A DNA stretch of 41,893 bases from Eubacteriales bacterium (GCA_030533225.1 JAUNJO010000009.1:1-41893); one strand, 5' to 3'; positions 14,863-23,315 are shown, counted from the stretch's first letter. The notes: generated from the sequence alone by a model not told the origin. Translations and numbers: made by a program.

Positions 14863-15943
14863 TTTGTGTTGGCTCCTTTCGGAAATTATTGAGCTTGTCT
14901 GCCATATCCGTCTGTGTTGACGGGAACAGATGAGCGTAGTTATAAGTGATATTGATACTTTCGTGTCCTACACGGTCGGCAATCGCCACCGCCGAATATC
15001 CCATTTCAATTAAAAGAGAAATGTGGCTGTGTCGCAGATCGTGGATACGGATACGTTTAACCCCTGCTTCATCTGCGCCCCTTGTCATTTCACGGTGCAG
15101 ATAATTCTTTGTGATATTAAACACTCGGTCGTTCTTTTGCAAACCGTAGATCTTAGCAAGGTACTCTTTGATTTCCTCGACAAGAAAATCAGGCATCTTT
15201 ATCACACGGTTGCTTTTCGGTGTTTTCGGCTCGGTAATCACATCCCTGCCGTCAATACGCTGATAGGACTTATTGATCGTGACCGTACCACGCTCAAAAT
15301 CGAAGTCGCCGGCGGTCAAGGCTAACAACTCGCCCTCACGGATACCGCACCAATAAAGCATTTCAAATGCGTAATATGATACGGGTTTGTCCATCACTGC
15401 AAAGGCAAATTTCTGATATTCTTCTTGTGTCCAAAAGAGCATTTCACGGCTTCTCGCTTTACCCATATTACCGACCTTAGCGGCAGGATTCTCCTTCAAA
15501 CCATAGAACTTAACGGCGTGATTGAAAATGGCACTGAGCTGATTGTGGAGCGTTTTAAGGTACACGGGTGAGTATTTCTTGCCGTTCTTATCGCAACCTT
15601 TAATCATTTCATTCTGCCAAGCGATAATATCTCTCGGCTGAATATCGCTGATTTTGCGCTTACCGAAGTACGGCAGGATTTTCGTGCGGATAATATGCTC
15701 TTTGGTCTGCCAAGTGTTTTCTTTAATGCGGTTCTTCATATCCACCGTATAGGTTTCAATAAAGCTCGCAAAGGTCATACTCAGGTCTGCCTGAGTTTTG
15801 TTCAAAAACTCACGTTCCCACGCAAGTGCTTCTCGCTTGGTTGGGAAACCTCGTTTTGTGCTTTGCTTGCGGTCTCCCTTCCAATCGGTTACTCGGTAGT
15901 AGACCATCCAAGTATTAGTTTTTTCATCTTTATAAACAGCCAT
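14852..15943 (-). CDS. int: Tyrosine recombinase (integrase) of the guaA element
   Basis: About 363 residues. An N-terminal arm-binding domain (MAVYKDEKTNTWMVYYRVTD) is followed by a SAM-like core-binding domain and the catalytic domain. The catalytic residues are visible: R in GIREGEL, HDLRHSH with H-x-x-R-H, GH in VGHES and the nucleophile Y in NYAHLFP. The arm-binding domain should bind the 11-bp-spaced GTTGTCA/GTTATC repeats at the element ends; the core site is the 13-bp guaA repeat. The ATG at 15943 is chosen (AAGGAAG upstream); an overlapping ATG at 15949 is also possible. It is directly downstream of xis. Confidence 0.95.
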   Translation of the reverse strand: MAVYKDEKTNTWMVYYRVTDWKGDRKQSTKRGFPTKREALAWEREFLNKTQADLSMTFASFIETYTVDMKNRIKENTWQTKEHIIRTKILPYFGKRKISDIQPRDIIAWQNEMIKGCDKNGKKYSPVYLKTLHNQLSAIFNHAVKFYGLKENPAAKVGNMGKARSREMLFWTQEEYQKFAFAVMDKPVSYYAFEMLYWCGIREGELLALTAGDFDFERGTVTINKSYQRIDGRDVITEPKTPKSNRVIKMPDFLVEEIKEYLAKIYGLQKNDRVFNITKNYLHREMTRGADEAGVKRIRIHDLRHSHISLLIEMGYSAVAIADRVGHESINITYNYAHLFPSTQTDMADKLNNFRKEPTQNVS

Positions 15944-15948
15944 TTTCA

Positions 15949-16149
15949 TCACTTCCTTTCCTTAACTTTGGCTGCATCATAGCAAGTCTTGTCTAAAAAG
16001 AATTGTTTGTTGACTTTCCCCGCCATTGTGAAAAATCCTTGTTCTTGCAGTTCGGCATTCATTTTCCGAATCACCTTATAGGCGAATGATTTGGAAATCT
16101 TGAGCGCCTTTGCAACGTCGTCTGCGGTCATATAATAATCTTCAAACAT
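15949..16149 (-). CDS. xis: Excisionase-like small DNA-binding protein
   Basis: The 66-residue protein begins MFEDYYMTADDVAKALKISKSFAYKVIRKMN, a MerR-like helix-turn-helix as found in AlpA/Xis proteins. The C-terminus is basic. It should direct the integrase toward excision. AAAGGAGGTACTGCA fixes the ATG at 16149, although the frame is open upstream to 16206. Its stop lies within the integrase ribosome-binding region. The promoter at 16337-16365 drives the xis-int-mob operon and faces the XRE regulator gene. Confidence 0.88.
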   Translation of the reverse strand: MFEDYYMTADDVAKALKISKSFAYKVIRKMNAELQEQGFFTMAGKVNKQFFLDKTCYDAAKVKERK

Positions 16150-16336
16150 TGCAGTACCTCCTTTCTTTGTTTTTAGTGCTGTGTTTGGATTTGCCGTTCT
16201 CCCCAAGTGCCGTTCCTGCCCCTGCCTTTTTCAGCGGCGTTTTCTCGCTCGTTCCTTTTGGAAGTCTTGGCGGAGTATCCCACTTGGACGGTCATTCAGT
16301 TGTAGTAACTTAACTGTATTTGTTTAAGTTATCCTC

Positions 16337-16365
16337 ATTATACTAAACATATTCCGTTAAGTCAA
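16337..16365 (-). promoter_or_regulatory. Promoter of the xis-int-mob operon
   Basis: -35 TTGACT (16360-16365), 17-bp spacer, -10 TATAAT (16337-16342), minus strand. An AACTTAA/TTAAGTT dyad lies just downstream (about 16307-16330), and several further TTAAGT/ACTTAA half-sites occur up to 16425. These are plausible binding sites for the divergent XRE regulator. Confidence 0.65.
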
Positions 16366-16407
16366 GTGGTTTTTGAGAAAATATTAAACTTTTTTGTTTA
16401 TATTATC

Positions 16408-16436
16408 TTGACAGAACTTAAACATTTGTGTTATAC
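16408..16436 (+). promoter_or_regulatory. Promoter of the XRE regulator gene
   Basis: -35 TTGACA (16408-16413), 17-bp spacer, -10 TTATAC (16431-16436). The spacer contains ACTTAAAC, which resembles the half-sites near the xis promoter and suggests autoregulation. Confidence 0.65.
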
Positions 16437-16472
16437 TTAATGCAAAGCACATAAGTAAGGAGTGAAATTACT

Positions 16473-16976
16473 ATGGCAATTGGTGAAAGAATTAGATTTT
16501 TTCGTAACCTAAAAGGTATGACACAAAAGTTTCTTGGTGTAAAAGTCGGTTTTCCGGAGAAAACTGCCGACATCCGCTTGGCTCAGTATGAGTCCGGCAC
16601 AAGAACACCCAAATCAGATTTAACCGAAGCGCTTGCCGATGCTTTGGGCGTTTCTACTATGGCACTGAATGTTCCTGATATTGATACGGATCTCGGCTTT
16701 ATGCATACCCTCTTTGCATTAGAGGATATTTACGGTTTAAAGATTGACAAGCTCGATGACGAGGTTTGTATCCGTCTTGATAAAAACAGAGGAACCTCTT
16801 ACATTTCTTTGCTTGAGCGTTTTACCGCTTGGCAGAAAGAAGCAGAGAAGTATCGCAACGGCGAAATCAGCAAAGAGGAATATGATCGTTGGCGTTATAC
16901 ATATCCCGAAGTAGAGGCACAGCGCACAAGGGATGCTCTCGACGAAATGCGTGAACAACGTAGGAATGAGCAGTAA
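16473..16976 (+). CDS. XRE-family regulator of the element
   Basis: The 167-residue protein has an N-terminal helix-turn-helix of the Cro/C1 type (MAIGERIRFFRNLKGMTQKFLG, then LAQYESGTRTPKSDLTEALADALGVS) and a C-terminal helical region of unknown function (EKYRNGEISKEEYDRWRYTYPE). It is transcribed divergently from xis-int and is the likely master repressor of excision. TAAGGAGTG precedes the ATG. The next gene, a membrane protein, follows in the same direction. Confidence 0.9.
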   Translation: MAIGERIRFFRNLKGMTQKFLGVKVGFPEKTADIRLAQYESGTRTPKSDLTEALADALGVSTMALNVPDIDTDLGFMHTLFALEDIYGLKIDKLDDEVCIRLDKNRGTSYISLLERFTAWQKEAEKYRNGEISKEEYDRWRYTYPEVEAQRTRDALDEMREQRRNEQ

Positions 16977-17000
16977 TTTCCTCGGTTAGGAGTTAAAAGT

Positions 17001-17723
17001 ATGGAAGAAATAAAAGAATTCCTAAAAGCAATTTGGGGGTTAGATACCGATCAAATTGCAATCATATCATTAGCTGTTACGTTCTTGCTTTTTGTTCTCG
17101 GTAAAAGAGCCGAAAACAGGATCAAAATTTACGAAACTCGCAAGGAGGAATATCAGAAACTAATTGATTTCTTCCTAGAGATATTCGCTAATGCTGGAAA
17201 GGACATTTCCAAACTAACAAAGGACGATAAGACAAAAAAGCGTTTTTTGGATATGGGTGCTTCCTTGGCGATTTACGGTTCTAAAAAACTTTACAAAACA
17301 TATTGTTTCTATCGTTGGATTTCTCTTGATGAAAAAGTACAGTCAAATAGATGGTACTCAAATGATATGGGAATGTATTGTTTAGGCGAAATGTTTCAGA
17401 TTATGCGAAAGGAAATCGGGCTAAACAACGAATTACTTCAAGTTGATGTTCCTGATGTTCTTTCTTTTTACATAACTGACTTTACAAAGCCGGAATTCAA
17501 GAAGAATTTCTATAAATATCATTTTAGGAAATTCTTATTGAAGTCAGCAATCTTTTGGGGTAAAGTTGAAGATTTCCTACCACTCGTTTGGATTTCAAAC
17601 TACATAATAAAACCGCTATTTCTAACATTGTTTTGTGTTATCAGATTTCCGATTAAGTTACTAATCGTAACGCCTATAAAGCAGATCAAAAAGGCGTGCG
17701 AAAACAAAGATAAAAGGGCATAA
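17001..17723 (+). CDS. Predicted membrane protein, unknown function
   Basis: The 240-residue protein has an N-terminal membrane helix (residues ~19-33, IAIISLAVTFLLFVLGK), a basic, mostly helical middle portion, and a second hydrophobic stretch near the C-terminus (residues ~208-228, PLFLTLFCVIRFPIKLLIV). I do not recognise a family. TTAGGAG precedes the ATG. It lies 24 bases after the XRE gene, at the guaA-proximal edge of the element, where accessory or defence genes are often placed. It is very AT-rich. It ends in a strong terminator at 17729-17771. Confidence 0.7.
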   Translation: MEEIKEFLKAIWGLDTDQIAIISLAVTFLLFVLGKRAENRIKIYETRKEEYQKLIDFFLEIFANAGKDISKLTKDDKTKKRFLDMGASLAIYGSKKLYKTYCFYRWISLDEKVQSNRWYSNDMGMYCLGEMFQIMRKEIGLNNELLQVDVPDVLSFYITDFTKPEFKKNFYKYHFRKFLLKSAIFWGKVEDFLPLVWISNYIIKPLFLTLFCVIRFPIKLLIVTPIKQIKKACENKDKRA

Positions 17724-17728
17724 ACAAA

Positions 17729-17771
17729 AAGAGCTAACAGACTTTGTAACAAAAATCTGTTAGCTCTTTAT
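17729..17771 (+). terminator. Rho-independent terminator
   Basis: A stem of about 14 bp (AGAGCTAACAGA / TCTGTTAGCTCT core) followed by TTTATTT, directly after the 17001 gene. Confidence 0.75.
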
Positions 17772-17790
17772 TTATGAATAATCTGAAATT

Positions 17791-17808
17791 GTTGTCAAAA
17801 CGTTGTCA
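17791..17808. repeat. Integrase-arm-like repeats, right end
   Basis: GTTGTCA twice (17791-17797 and 17802-17808), 11 bases apart, 61 bases from the core at 17869. Confidence 0.6.
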
Positions 17809-17867
17809 CGAGGCTTTTTGAAACCTCAAAAACCCAGTGTTTATGCGGGTTTTCAGCGTTTTTGGTA

Positions 17868-18848
17868 TTATTCCCACTCGATAGTGCCCACGGGCTTGGG
17901 AGTGAGGTCGTAAAGGACGCGGTTGATACCGTCTACCTCGCCGGTGATTCTGTCTGTGATTTTGTGGAGGAGGCTGTAGGGAATCTCCTCGATTGTGGCG
18001 GACATTGCATCGGTTGTGTTGACTGCACGGATGATTGCAGGCCAACCCTCGTAGCGCTTGCAATCCTTAACGCCTACGGATTTAACATCGGGAACGGCAA
18101 TGAAATACTGCCAAACCTTGCCTGCGAGACCTGCGTTATCAAATTCCTCGCGGAGAATTGCATCTGCCTCACGGAGTGCATGAAGTCTGTCGCGGGTAAT
18201 TGCACCTAAACAGCGGACACCTAAGCCGGGGCCGGGGAAAGGCTGACGGTAAACCATCTCGTCGGGAAGACCGAGAGCAGAACCTACTACTCTTACTTCA
18301 TCCTTAAAGAGAAGCTTTACAGGCTCAACAAGCTCAAGCTTCATGTCCTCCGGAAGTCCGCCTACATTGTGGTGTGCTTTTACACCGTCACTCTCAAGAA
18401 TGTCGGGATAGATTGTACCCTGTGCAAGGAATGAGATACCGTCAAGTTTCTTTGCTTCTTCATTGAACACTTCAATAAATTCGCCGCCGATGATTTTTCT
18501 CTTTCTTTCGGGGTCTGCTACATTTGCGAGCTTATCAAGGAAACGGTCGGTTGCGTCGATGTAGATAAGGTTAGCGTCAAGACGGTTCTTAAACACTTCG
18601 ATTACCTGTTCACTTTCGCCCTTACGCATTAAGCCGTGGTTTACATGAACGCAAACAAGCTGTTTGCCGATTGCCTTGATTAAAAGTGCTGCAACAACCG
18701 AGGAATCAACACCGCCTGAGAGTGCAAGAAGAACTTTCCTGTCCCCTACCATTGCTCTAACTTTTGCAACCTGCTCTTCGATGAACTTGTCCGCAAGTGC
18801 TTTGGTAGTGATTCTTTCCATTGTCTCGGGTCTTACATTTCCTGACAT
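17868..18848 (-). CDS. guaA: GMP synthetase, ATP-pyrophosphatase subunit only (GuaA without glutaminase domain)
   Basis: Converts XMP to GMP using ATP and ammonia. The ~326-residue protein has the PP-loop SGGVDS (residues ~44-49), the synthetase core and the C-terminal dimerisation domain ending KPVGTIEWE. The usual ~190-residue N-terminal class-I glutamine amidotransferase domain is missing. The frame upstream (18855-19077) contains only non-coding sequence and the terminator at 18987-19013, so this is a free-standing subunit as in archaeal two-subunit enzymes. The partner is not in the window. The ATG at 18848 has better spacing to GAGG than the one at 18854. The last codons form the attachment site of the integrated element. 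Confidence 0.92.
   Translation of the reverse strand: MSGNVRPETMERITTKALADKFIEEQVAKVRAMVGDRKVLLALSGGVDSSVVAALLIKAIGKQLVCVHVNHGLMRKGESEQVIEVFKNRLDANLIYIDATDRFLDKLANVADPERKRKIIGGEFIEVFNEEAKKLDGISFLAQGTIYPDILESDGVKAHHNVGGLPEDMKLELVEPVKLLFKDEVRVVGSALGLPDEMVYRQPFPGPGLGVRCLGAITRDRLHALREADAILREEFDNAGLAGKVWQYFIAVPDVKSVGVKDCKRYEGWPAIIRAVNTTDAMSATIEEIPYSLLHKITDRITGEVDGINRVLYDLTPKPVGTIEWE
17869..17881. mobile_element. Right attachment site (13-bp core) in the guaA 3' end
   Basis: Exact match to 8968-8980. It overlaps the guaA stop codon and the Ile-Glu-Trp-Glu codons. Confidence 0.85.
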
Positions 18849-18986
18849 ACTCATACACCTCTTATTAAAAAATATAGACTAATTATATTCCAAACACAAT
18901 ATATTTTCAAGAGTTTTACCTATAAAATAACAATTATTTTCAGAAATAATTATGTGAAAATTATGCAATTCTTACTCTTATAATCA

Positions 18987-19013
18987 CAAAAAGTCCTGCC
19001 GCTTGACAGGACT
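18987..19013 (-). terminator. Rho-independent terminator of the fakA-GNAT operon
   Basis: Stem AAAGTCCTG / CAGGACTTT with a 9-base loop, about 65 bases downstream of the GNAT gene stop on the minus strand. Confidence 0.6.
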
Positions 19014-19077
19014 TTGAGTTATAAAGGTTATGAATGCAAAGGCGACTCGCTCTACTTTATCATCCGGATTTGTTTAG

Positions 19078-20202
19078 TTACTCGATTGTCTTAACATATG
19101 AGCGTCTGCGCTTGTGCTGAACCTGTTTGAAGCGTTTCCACTGATTAAGAATGTTATAGTTTGTTTCCAGATTGAGATTGGTTTCTGCGTACTCAATTCC
19201 TTCATCACGAAGCATCCTCATAACATTGGCAATGATTGCGCTGCCTATTCCCTTGTTTGCATAAGCAGGGTCAACACCTACAAGTGCCAAATCAATTACC
19301 TTTGGATGCTTTATAGCATACAAAAGGCGAATAAGAGAAATAGGATTTAGCTTGCCGTTGCATTTTTGCACAGCCTTTGCAAGTGATGGGAAGCAGATGC
19401 CGAAACATACAACCTCATTATCCTCATTCAGCACCACACCCACATGCTTATTGTCTACTATAAGCATAAAGCTTTCTATGAGCATTTTCTTTGTTTTATC
19501 AGTGAGTGGGACTGTGCCGTATAGATGCTGATAGCTTCGGTCAAGAAGCGAGAACATATCGTCAGCATATTTATTGATAAAATCGCGGATGTTTTTAGAC
19601 TCTCCAAAGTGCAGCTTATTTCTCTTTAAGATAAAATCAGTGGTTTTTATGAGTTTATCTGCATCCTCTAAGTCAGGCAAATACAGCTTGCTTTCAAGCC
19701 AATCCACCTCTTTCTCATAGCCACAAGCTTCAATGAGTTTACCGTAGTATTCGAAATTATACTGCTCCTCGAAAGTTGAAAGCTCGTCGAAGCCTTCAAC
19801 AAGGAGTCCCTCTCGCTCTAAGTCTGAAAAACCTAAAGGCCCGCAGACAGTGTCCATACCTATGCTCTTTGCCCACTGCTCAACCGCTGTGAAAAGTGCT
19901 TTTGCAACTTCTATACTGTCTATACTGTCAAAACGCGTAAAGCGTACACGCTTGGCATTTTCAAGCTCATTTGCGGTTTTTTGAAGTATGCCGCTGATTC
20001 TGCCAACCATCTTGCCGTTTTCATAAGCGTTGAAATAAACAGCCTCGCAGCAGTCATAATACGGGTAATCACTTCTGAAAAGTTTTAACTCATCGCCATA
20101 AAGAGGCGGAACAAAATAAGGATTGCCCTTATAAAGTTTCAGTGGAAAATCCACAAATTCTCTCTGTTCCCTTTTTGTTTTAACTTCTCTTATCTCAACC
20201 AT
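19078..20202 (-). CDS. GNAT-fold acyltransferase-like protein
   Basis: The 374-residue protein has two GNAT-like segments. The C-terminal one shows the acetyl-CoA-binding pattern VDPAYANKGIGSAIIANVMRML and TNLNLETNYNILNQWKRF, as in the YghO-like group of long GNAT proteins. It should transfer an acyl group, but donor and acceptor are unknown. GAGGGG precedes the ATG. It follows the broken fakB gene by 24 bases and shares a terminator, so it is in an operon with fakA. A role in lipid or acyl metabolism is suggested by context only. Confidence 0.8.
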   Translation of the reverse strand: MVEIREVKTKREQREFVDFPLKLYKGNPYFVPPLYGDELKLFRSDYPYYDCCEAVYFNAYENGKMVGRISGILQKTANELENAKRVRFTRFDSIDSIEVAKALFTAVEQWAKSIGMDTVCGPLGFSDLEREGLLVEGFDELSTFEEQYNFEYYGKLIEACGYEKEVDWLESKLYLPDLEDADKLIKTTDFILKRNKLHFGESKNIRDFINKYADDMFSLLDRSYQHLYGTVPLTDKTKKMLIESFMLIVDNKHVGVVLNEDNEVVCFGICFPSLAKAVQKCNGKLNPISLIRLLYAIKHPKVIDLALVGVDPAYANKGIGSAIIANVMRMLRDEGIEYAETNLNLETNYNILNQWKRFKQVQHKRRRSYVKTIE

Positions 20203-20226
20203 AAAACACCCCTCGAATTATCTTGA

Positions 20227-21028
20227 TTACCTGTGTTTGCTATGGAAACATACACCTATGCAATCAGGTCCGCAATGTGCACCTATGGTAGGATTAACAA
20301 TTGAAATTTCAATTGATACATCATCGCCGAATTCCTCAATAATCATAGACTTAAGAGCCTCGGCATTGGAAATTGCATCGGTATGTGCAATAATTATACG
20401 GTGTGACTTTATATCATCGCCAAGTTCTCTGACATATGTCAACATAAATAATGGGACGAATACCGATGAGGTTACCCATGGTGGCAGTAATACCGTTAAC
20501 TCTGCCGCTTTTTTTGAAAAACTTGAGGTCATCAGCAAAGAAGTACACCGCAAATTTATCAACTTCGGTCTCTGCCCATTTTATAATTTCTTCGGCTGAT
20601 TTTCCCTCTTTATACATATCACTGACTTCATAGAGAATATTGAGGCTGAGAATACTGATGCCCTTTGTATCAATTCTGTAGAAGTTTCTTTCGGGATACT
20701 TCTCCTTGAGTGCAGCAATCGCCTTTTCGAGATTCTGAAAAGTCATGGACATGGCACTCGAAAAGTGCACATACAGAATATCCTTGCCCTCTTGAAAAAA
20801 AGGCTCAAAATACGACATGTACTTAGCTTCGCTTATTGCACTTGTTGAAGGAAGCTTTCCTGAGCGAAGGATATCATAATATGCTTTTCCGTCAAACACC
20901 TCGTAATCCTCGTTGGGATATACATCTTTGTCATCAATTGTATACGGCATACTGATGACGTTGTAGTTAAGCTTACGGGCACCTTCTACAGTAATATCGC
21001 AATCAGTATCGGTAAAAAGAACGTACAT
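20227..21028 (-). pseudogene. DegV/FakB-type fatty-acid-binding protein gene, frameshifted with an internal deletion
   Basis: DegV proteins (FakB) bind a fatty acid and present it to the kinase FakA. The first frame (to 20414) covers MYVLFTDTDCDIT through GNLIGIRPIIYVD, then ends in ICQRTWR and a stop. The next ~70 residues (TYVRELGDDIKSHRIIIAHTDA to the Cys-rich tail) are in another frame (shift of one) and stop at 20227. Joined, they give ~266 residues, about 20-25 fewer than usual. The missing part is the KVRGRKKA-type segment after the VD motif. So bases are deleted, not merely shifted, near 20435. The start at 21028 has GAGGTG upstream. An assembly error cannot be excluded. The intact fakA precedes it by 10 bases. 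Confidence 0.8.
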
Positions 21029-21038
21029 AATTAACACC

Positions 21039-22688
21039 TCATTCAATAATTAGCAAATAATCGTAAACCGGCTGTCCGCCATTTACAAGAGCAACCTCAA
21101 TGTTCTGAAGTTTTTTCTCCAATAAGTTACGCAGGGCTTGTGCTTCCTCCTCGGAAACGGATTCTCCGTAGCACAAAAGAATCAAGTCTTTTTCGGGAGT
21201 TAATTTTTCACAAAGCGAAAGCATCGCTTCGTTGATATCTACAGATGCCGATATAATTTCATCATCGCAGATGCCGATATAATCTCCCTCTTTAACATCA
21301 ACACCGCTTATGGATGAATTCCGGATTGCTCTGCATACGGTAGCTGTTTTTACATCTTCCATAGCACAGGCAAAGCTTTCGAGTATTTCATCCACAGAAT
21401 TACACCCGGGGTCGAACATTCCCATTGCAGCGTAACCGTCACCTACAGTTTTGCTTTCAACAACGAAAATTTCGGAGTCCTGATACATCTGCCGGGCTGT
21501 TTTGGCTGTCAATATTACATTGGAATTATTGGGAAGCACGATAATGTTTTCGGCATTAATCTTTTTGAATGCGTCAATTAAATCTCCAACCGAGGGATTC
21601 ATGCATTGACCGCCCTCAACAACCACATCCGCACCGGATTCAATAAACATTTCGGAAATTCCGCTTCCGGCGGCGACAGCAACAATACCAAAAGGCTTTC
21701 GTTTTGTACTCTTGGGTACGACATATCGGTTTTGAATATTTGACTCATTGTGCTGTAGAGTCATATTCTCAATTTTAAGTGTCAAAAATTCTCCGTACTT
21801 CTGTGCTCGGTCAAGGACCATTCCCGGTGTCTTTGTGTGCACATGCACCTTCAGGACAGAACCCTCCATAAAGCAAACTACAGAATCACCTATCAAATTG
21901 AGATACTCTGTAAAGGCTTCTACGTCGAATTTTTTGACATCACATTTACTTACAAGCAACTGTAACAAAAATTCGGTGCAATAGCCATAATCAAGGGTAC
22001 TGTTTTCGTTAAATTTTGAGTAATCGGTTTTAACGGTTACGCTGTTGTCATCGAGACTGTAGTCGGTCACATCACCCTCGAGAGCGTTTATCATGCCCTC
22101 TGTGATATATACAAGACCTGCACCGCCACTGTCCACAACACCTGCTTCACTGAGCACAGGAAGCAGTTTAGGAGTGCGTTCAAGGGAGCGTTTCAGCTCG
22201 TCAAAATAGTCGCTGAAATATGTATCAACGGTACTTTTGTTTGATATACGGCTTTGAGCGTATTCACAAGCTTCGCGATAAACAGTTAGAATGGTTCCCT
22301 CAACGGCAGTGGAAACAGATTCGTATGCTCTGTCCACACCGCAAAGAAAGGCCTTTGAAATATCATTTACATCGGCGACATCCATGTCTGAAAGGCCCTC
22401 GGAAATACCTGCAAAAATTCGGGATAAAATAACTCCTGAGTTTCCTCTGGCTCCCATGAGCATTCCCTTTGCCAAAAAGGAGGAAACATCGCAGATCCCA
22501 ACACTCTCAAAATCGGCAATTTCGGAACAGCCGGATTTGAGCGTCATGTACATATTATCTCCTGTATCACCGTCAGGCACAGGAAAAACATTCAAGTCGT
22601 TGACTATTGTTTTATTTGAGTGAAGGCACTTTGCCCCACAAATAGCCATCTTAGCAAATGTTGTACCGTCAAGAGAATATCTAACCAT
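21039..22688 (-). CDS. fakA: Fatty acid kinase FakA (DAK2 domain, YloV family)
   Basis: The 549-residue protein has an N-terminal DhaL/DAK2 nucleotide-binding domain with NVFPVPDGDTGDNM (residues 33-46) and GARGNSGVILS, then the FakA middle and C-terminal domains (FGIVAVAAGSG, CMNPSVGDLIDAF, IIVLPNNSNVILTA). It phosphorylates exogenous fatty acids bound to FakB, feeding phospholipid synthesis. GAGGTAATTT precedes the ATG. The adjacent fakB-like gene is broken, so a FakB encoded elsewhere would be needed. Length and motifs are normal. Confidence 0.95.
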   Translation of the reverse strand: MVRYSLDGTTFAKMAICGAKCLHSNKTIVNDLNVFPVPDGDTGDNMYMTLKSGCSEIADFESVGICDVSSFLAKGMLMGARGNSGVILSRIFAGISEGLSDMDVADVNDISKAFLCGVDRAYESVSTAVEGTILTVYREACEYAQSRISNKSTVDTYFSDYFDELKRSLERTPKLLPVLSEAGVVDSGGAGLVYITEGMINALEGDVTDYSLDDNSVTVKTDYSKFNENSTLDYGYCTEFLLQLLVSKCDVKKFDVEAFTEYLNLIGDSVVCFMEGSVLKVHVHTKTPGMVLDRAQKYGEFLTLKIENMTLQHNESNIQNRYVVPKSTKRKPFGIVAVAAGSGISEMFIESGADVVVEGGQCMNPSVGDLIDAFKKINAENIIVLPNNSNVILTAKTARQMYQDSEIFVVESKTVGDGYAAMGMFDPGCNSVDEILESFACAMEDVKTATVCRAIRNSSISGVDVKEGDYIGICDDEIISASVDINEAMLSLCEKLTPEKDLILLCYGESVSEEEAQALRNLLEKKLQNIEVALVNGGQPVYDYLLIIE

Positions 22689-22902
22689 AAATTACCTCAA
22701 TATATTGTAAACAAGTTTGTGTATTACCACAATATAACACAAGGTAAGTATATCAAAACAAAAAATACATGTCAACGAAAAAGTGATATTTTTCGCACTA
22801 TTTCGACAATTTTCAATTAATATCGCTTTCACGCAGTTCAAATTACCTTTGCAGGCTATAGTACCGTTTCAGAAAAAGAATTAGATATTAAGTATAAAAA
22901 AC

Positions 22903-22931
22903 TTGATTTTTTGATTTGGGTGTTGTATAAT
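22903..22931 (+). promoter_or_regulatory. Promoter of tRNA-Leu
   Basis: -35 TTGATT (22903-22908), 17-bp spacer, -10 TATAAT (22926-22931), 22 bases upstream of the tRNA. Confidence 0.75.
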
Positions 22932-22953
22932 AACCAATGTTGCAAGTGAATAC

Positions 22954-23039
22954 GCCGGTGTGATGGAATGGCAGACGTGACGGACTCAAAATCCGTTGGT
23001 GGCGACACCGTGCGGGTTCAAGTCCCGCCACCGGCACCA
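22954..23039 (+). tRNA. tRNA-Leu (anticodon CAA)
   Basis: Acceptor stem GCCGGTG/CACCGGC, anticodon stem ACGGA/TCCGT with loop CTCAAAA (anticodon CAA at 22987-22989), long variable arm, T-arm GCGGG-TTCAAGT-CCCGC, discriminator A and encoded CCA. The long variable arm fits Leu. A strong hairpin follows immediately (23040-23084). Confidence 0.96.
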
Positions 23040-23084
23040 CGAAAAAGGTCACATTTGTCTACCTGACAAATGTGACCTTTTTCG
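23040..23084 (+). terminator. 20-bp perfect hairpin after tRNA-Leu (copy 1)
   Basis: A perfect stem of 20 bp (AAAAAGGTCACATTTGTC in the 5' arm) with loop TACCT; a run of T in the 3' arm. It serves as the tRNA terminator and heads module 1. Almost the same sequence recurs at 23640-23684. Confidence 0.85.
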
Positions 23085-23087
23085 AAC

Positions 23088-23240
23088 TAAGTTTGCCTTT
23101 GCAGGCAAGTGAAACTGCTGACGCAGTGAAGTTACTTCGTAGTGAAGTTTGCTTCGCAAGTGTTTACGAGGCAAACTAAACTTCACTTTGTTCCGCAGGA
23201 ACAATACTTCACTATGCCGCAGGCATAACTTCACTTAGCG
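23088..23240. repeat. Nested mini-palindrome array 1
   Basis: About 150 bases made of short palindromes: TTGCC/GGCAA, ACTGC/GCAGT, ACT/AGT, TTGC/GCAA, TTGTTCC/GGAACAA and TATGCC/GGCATA, each with a 3-6 base loop. They are separated by GTGAAGTT-like spacers in the left half and complementary AACTTCAC spacers in the right half, so the spacers can pair across the array. The result would be a multi-branched cruciform or RNA. No coding capacity is evident. Confidence 0.75.
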
Positions 23241-23315
23241 CAGCCAAACCTCATTGAATATCGATAAGGCACACTTTCTATATTGTAATATTGATGAAAT
23301 GAGGAGGTGCTGTTC

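Larger units (their letters stand above)
8968..17881. mobile_element. 8.9-kb integrative mobilizable element in guaA
   Basis: Bounded by 13-bp direct repeats, with arm-type repeats inside both ends (9080-9108 and 17791-17808). The backbone is xis, int, mobC, a repA-like ATPase gene, mobV and tnpV in one minus-strand operon, plus an XRE regulator and a membrane protein gene on the plus strand. The cargo is a BlaR1/BlaI-type pair. It has a relaxase and an accessory protein but no mating-pair or coupling-protein genes, so it would need a helper element for transfer. Insertion restores the guaA stop codon. Confidence 0.85.

Noticed and set aside
20414-20562. Programmed frameshift in the DegV gene
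   Set aside because: No slippery heptamer is seen at the joint and a segment of the protein is missing, so deletion is the simpler explanation.
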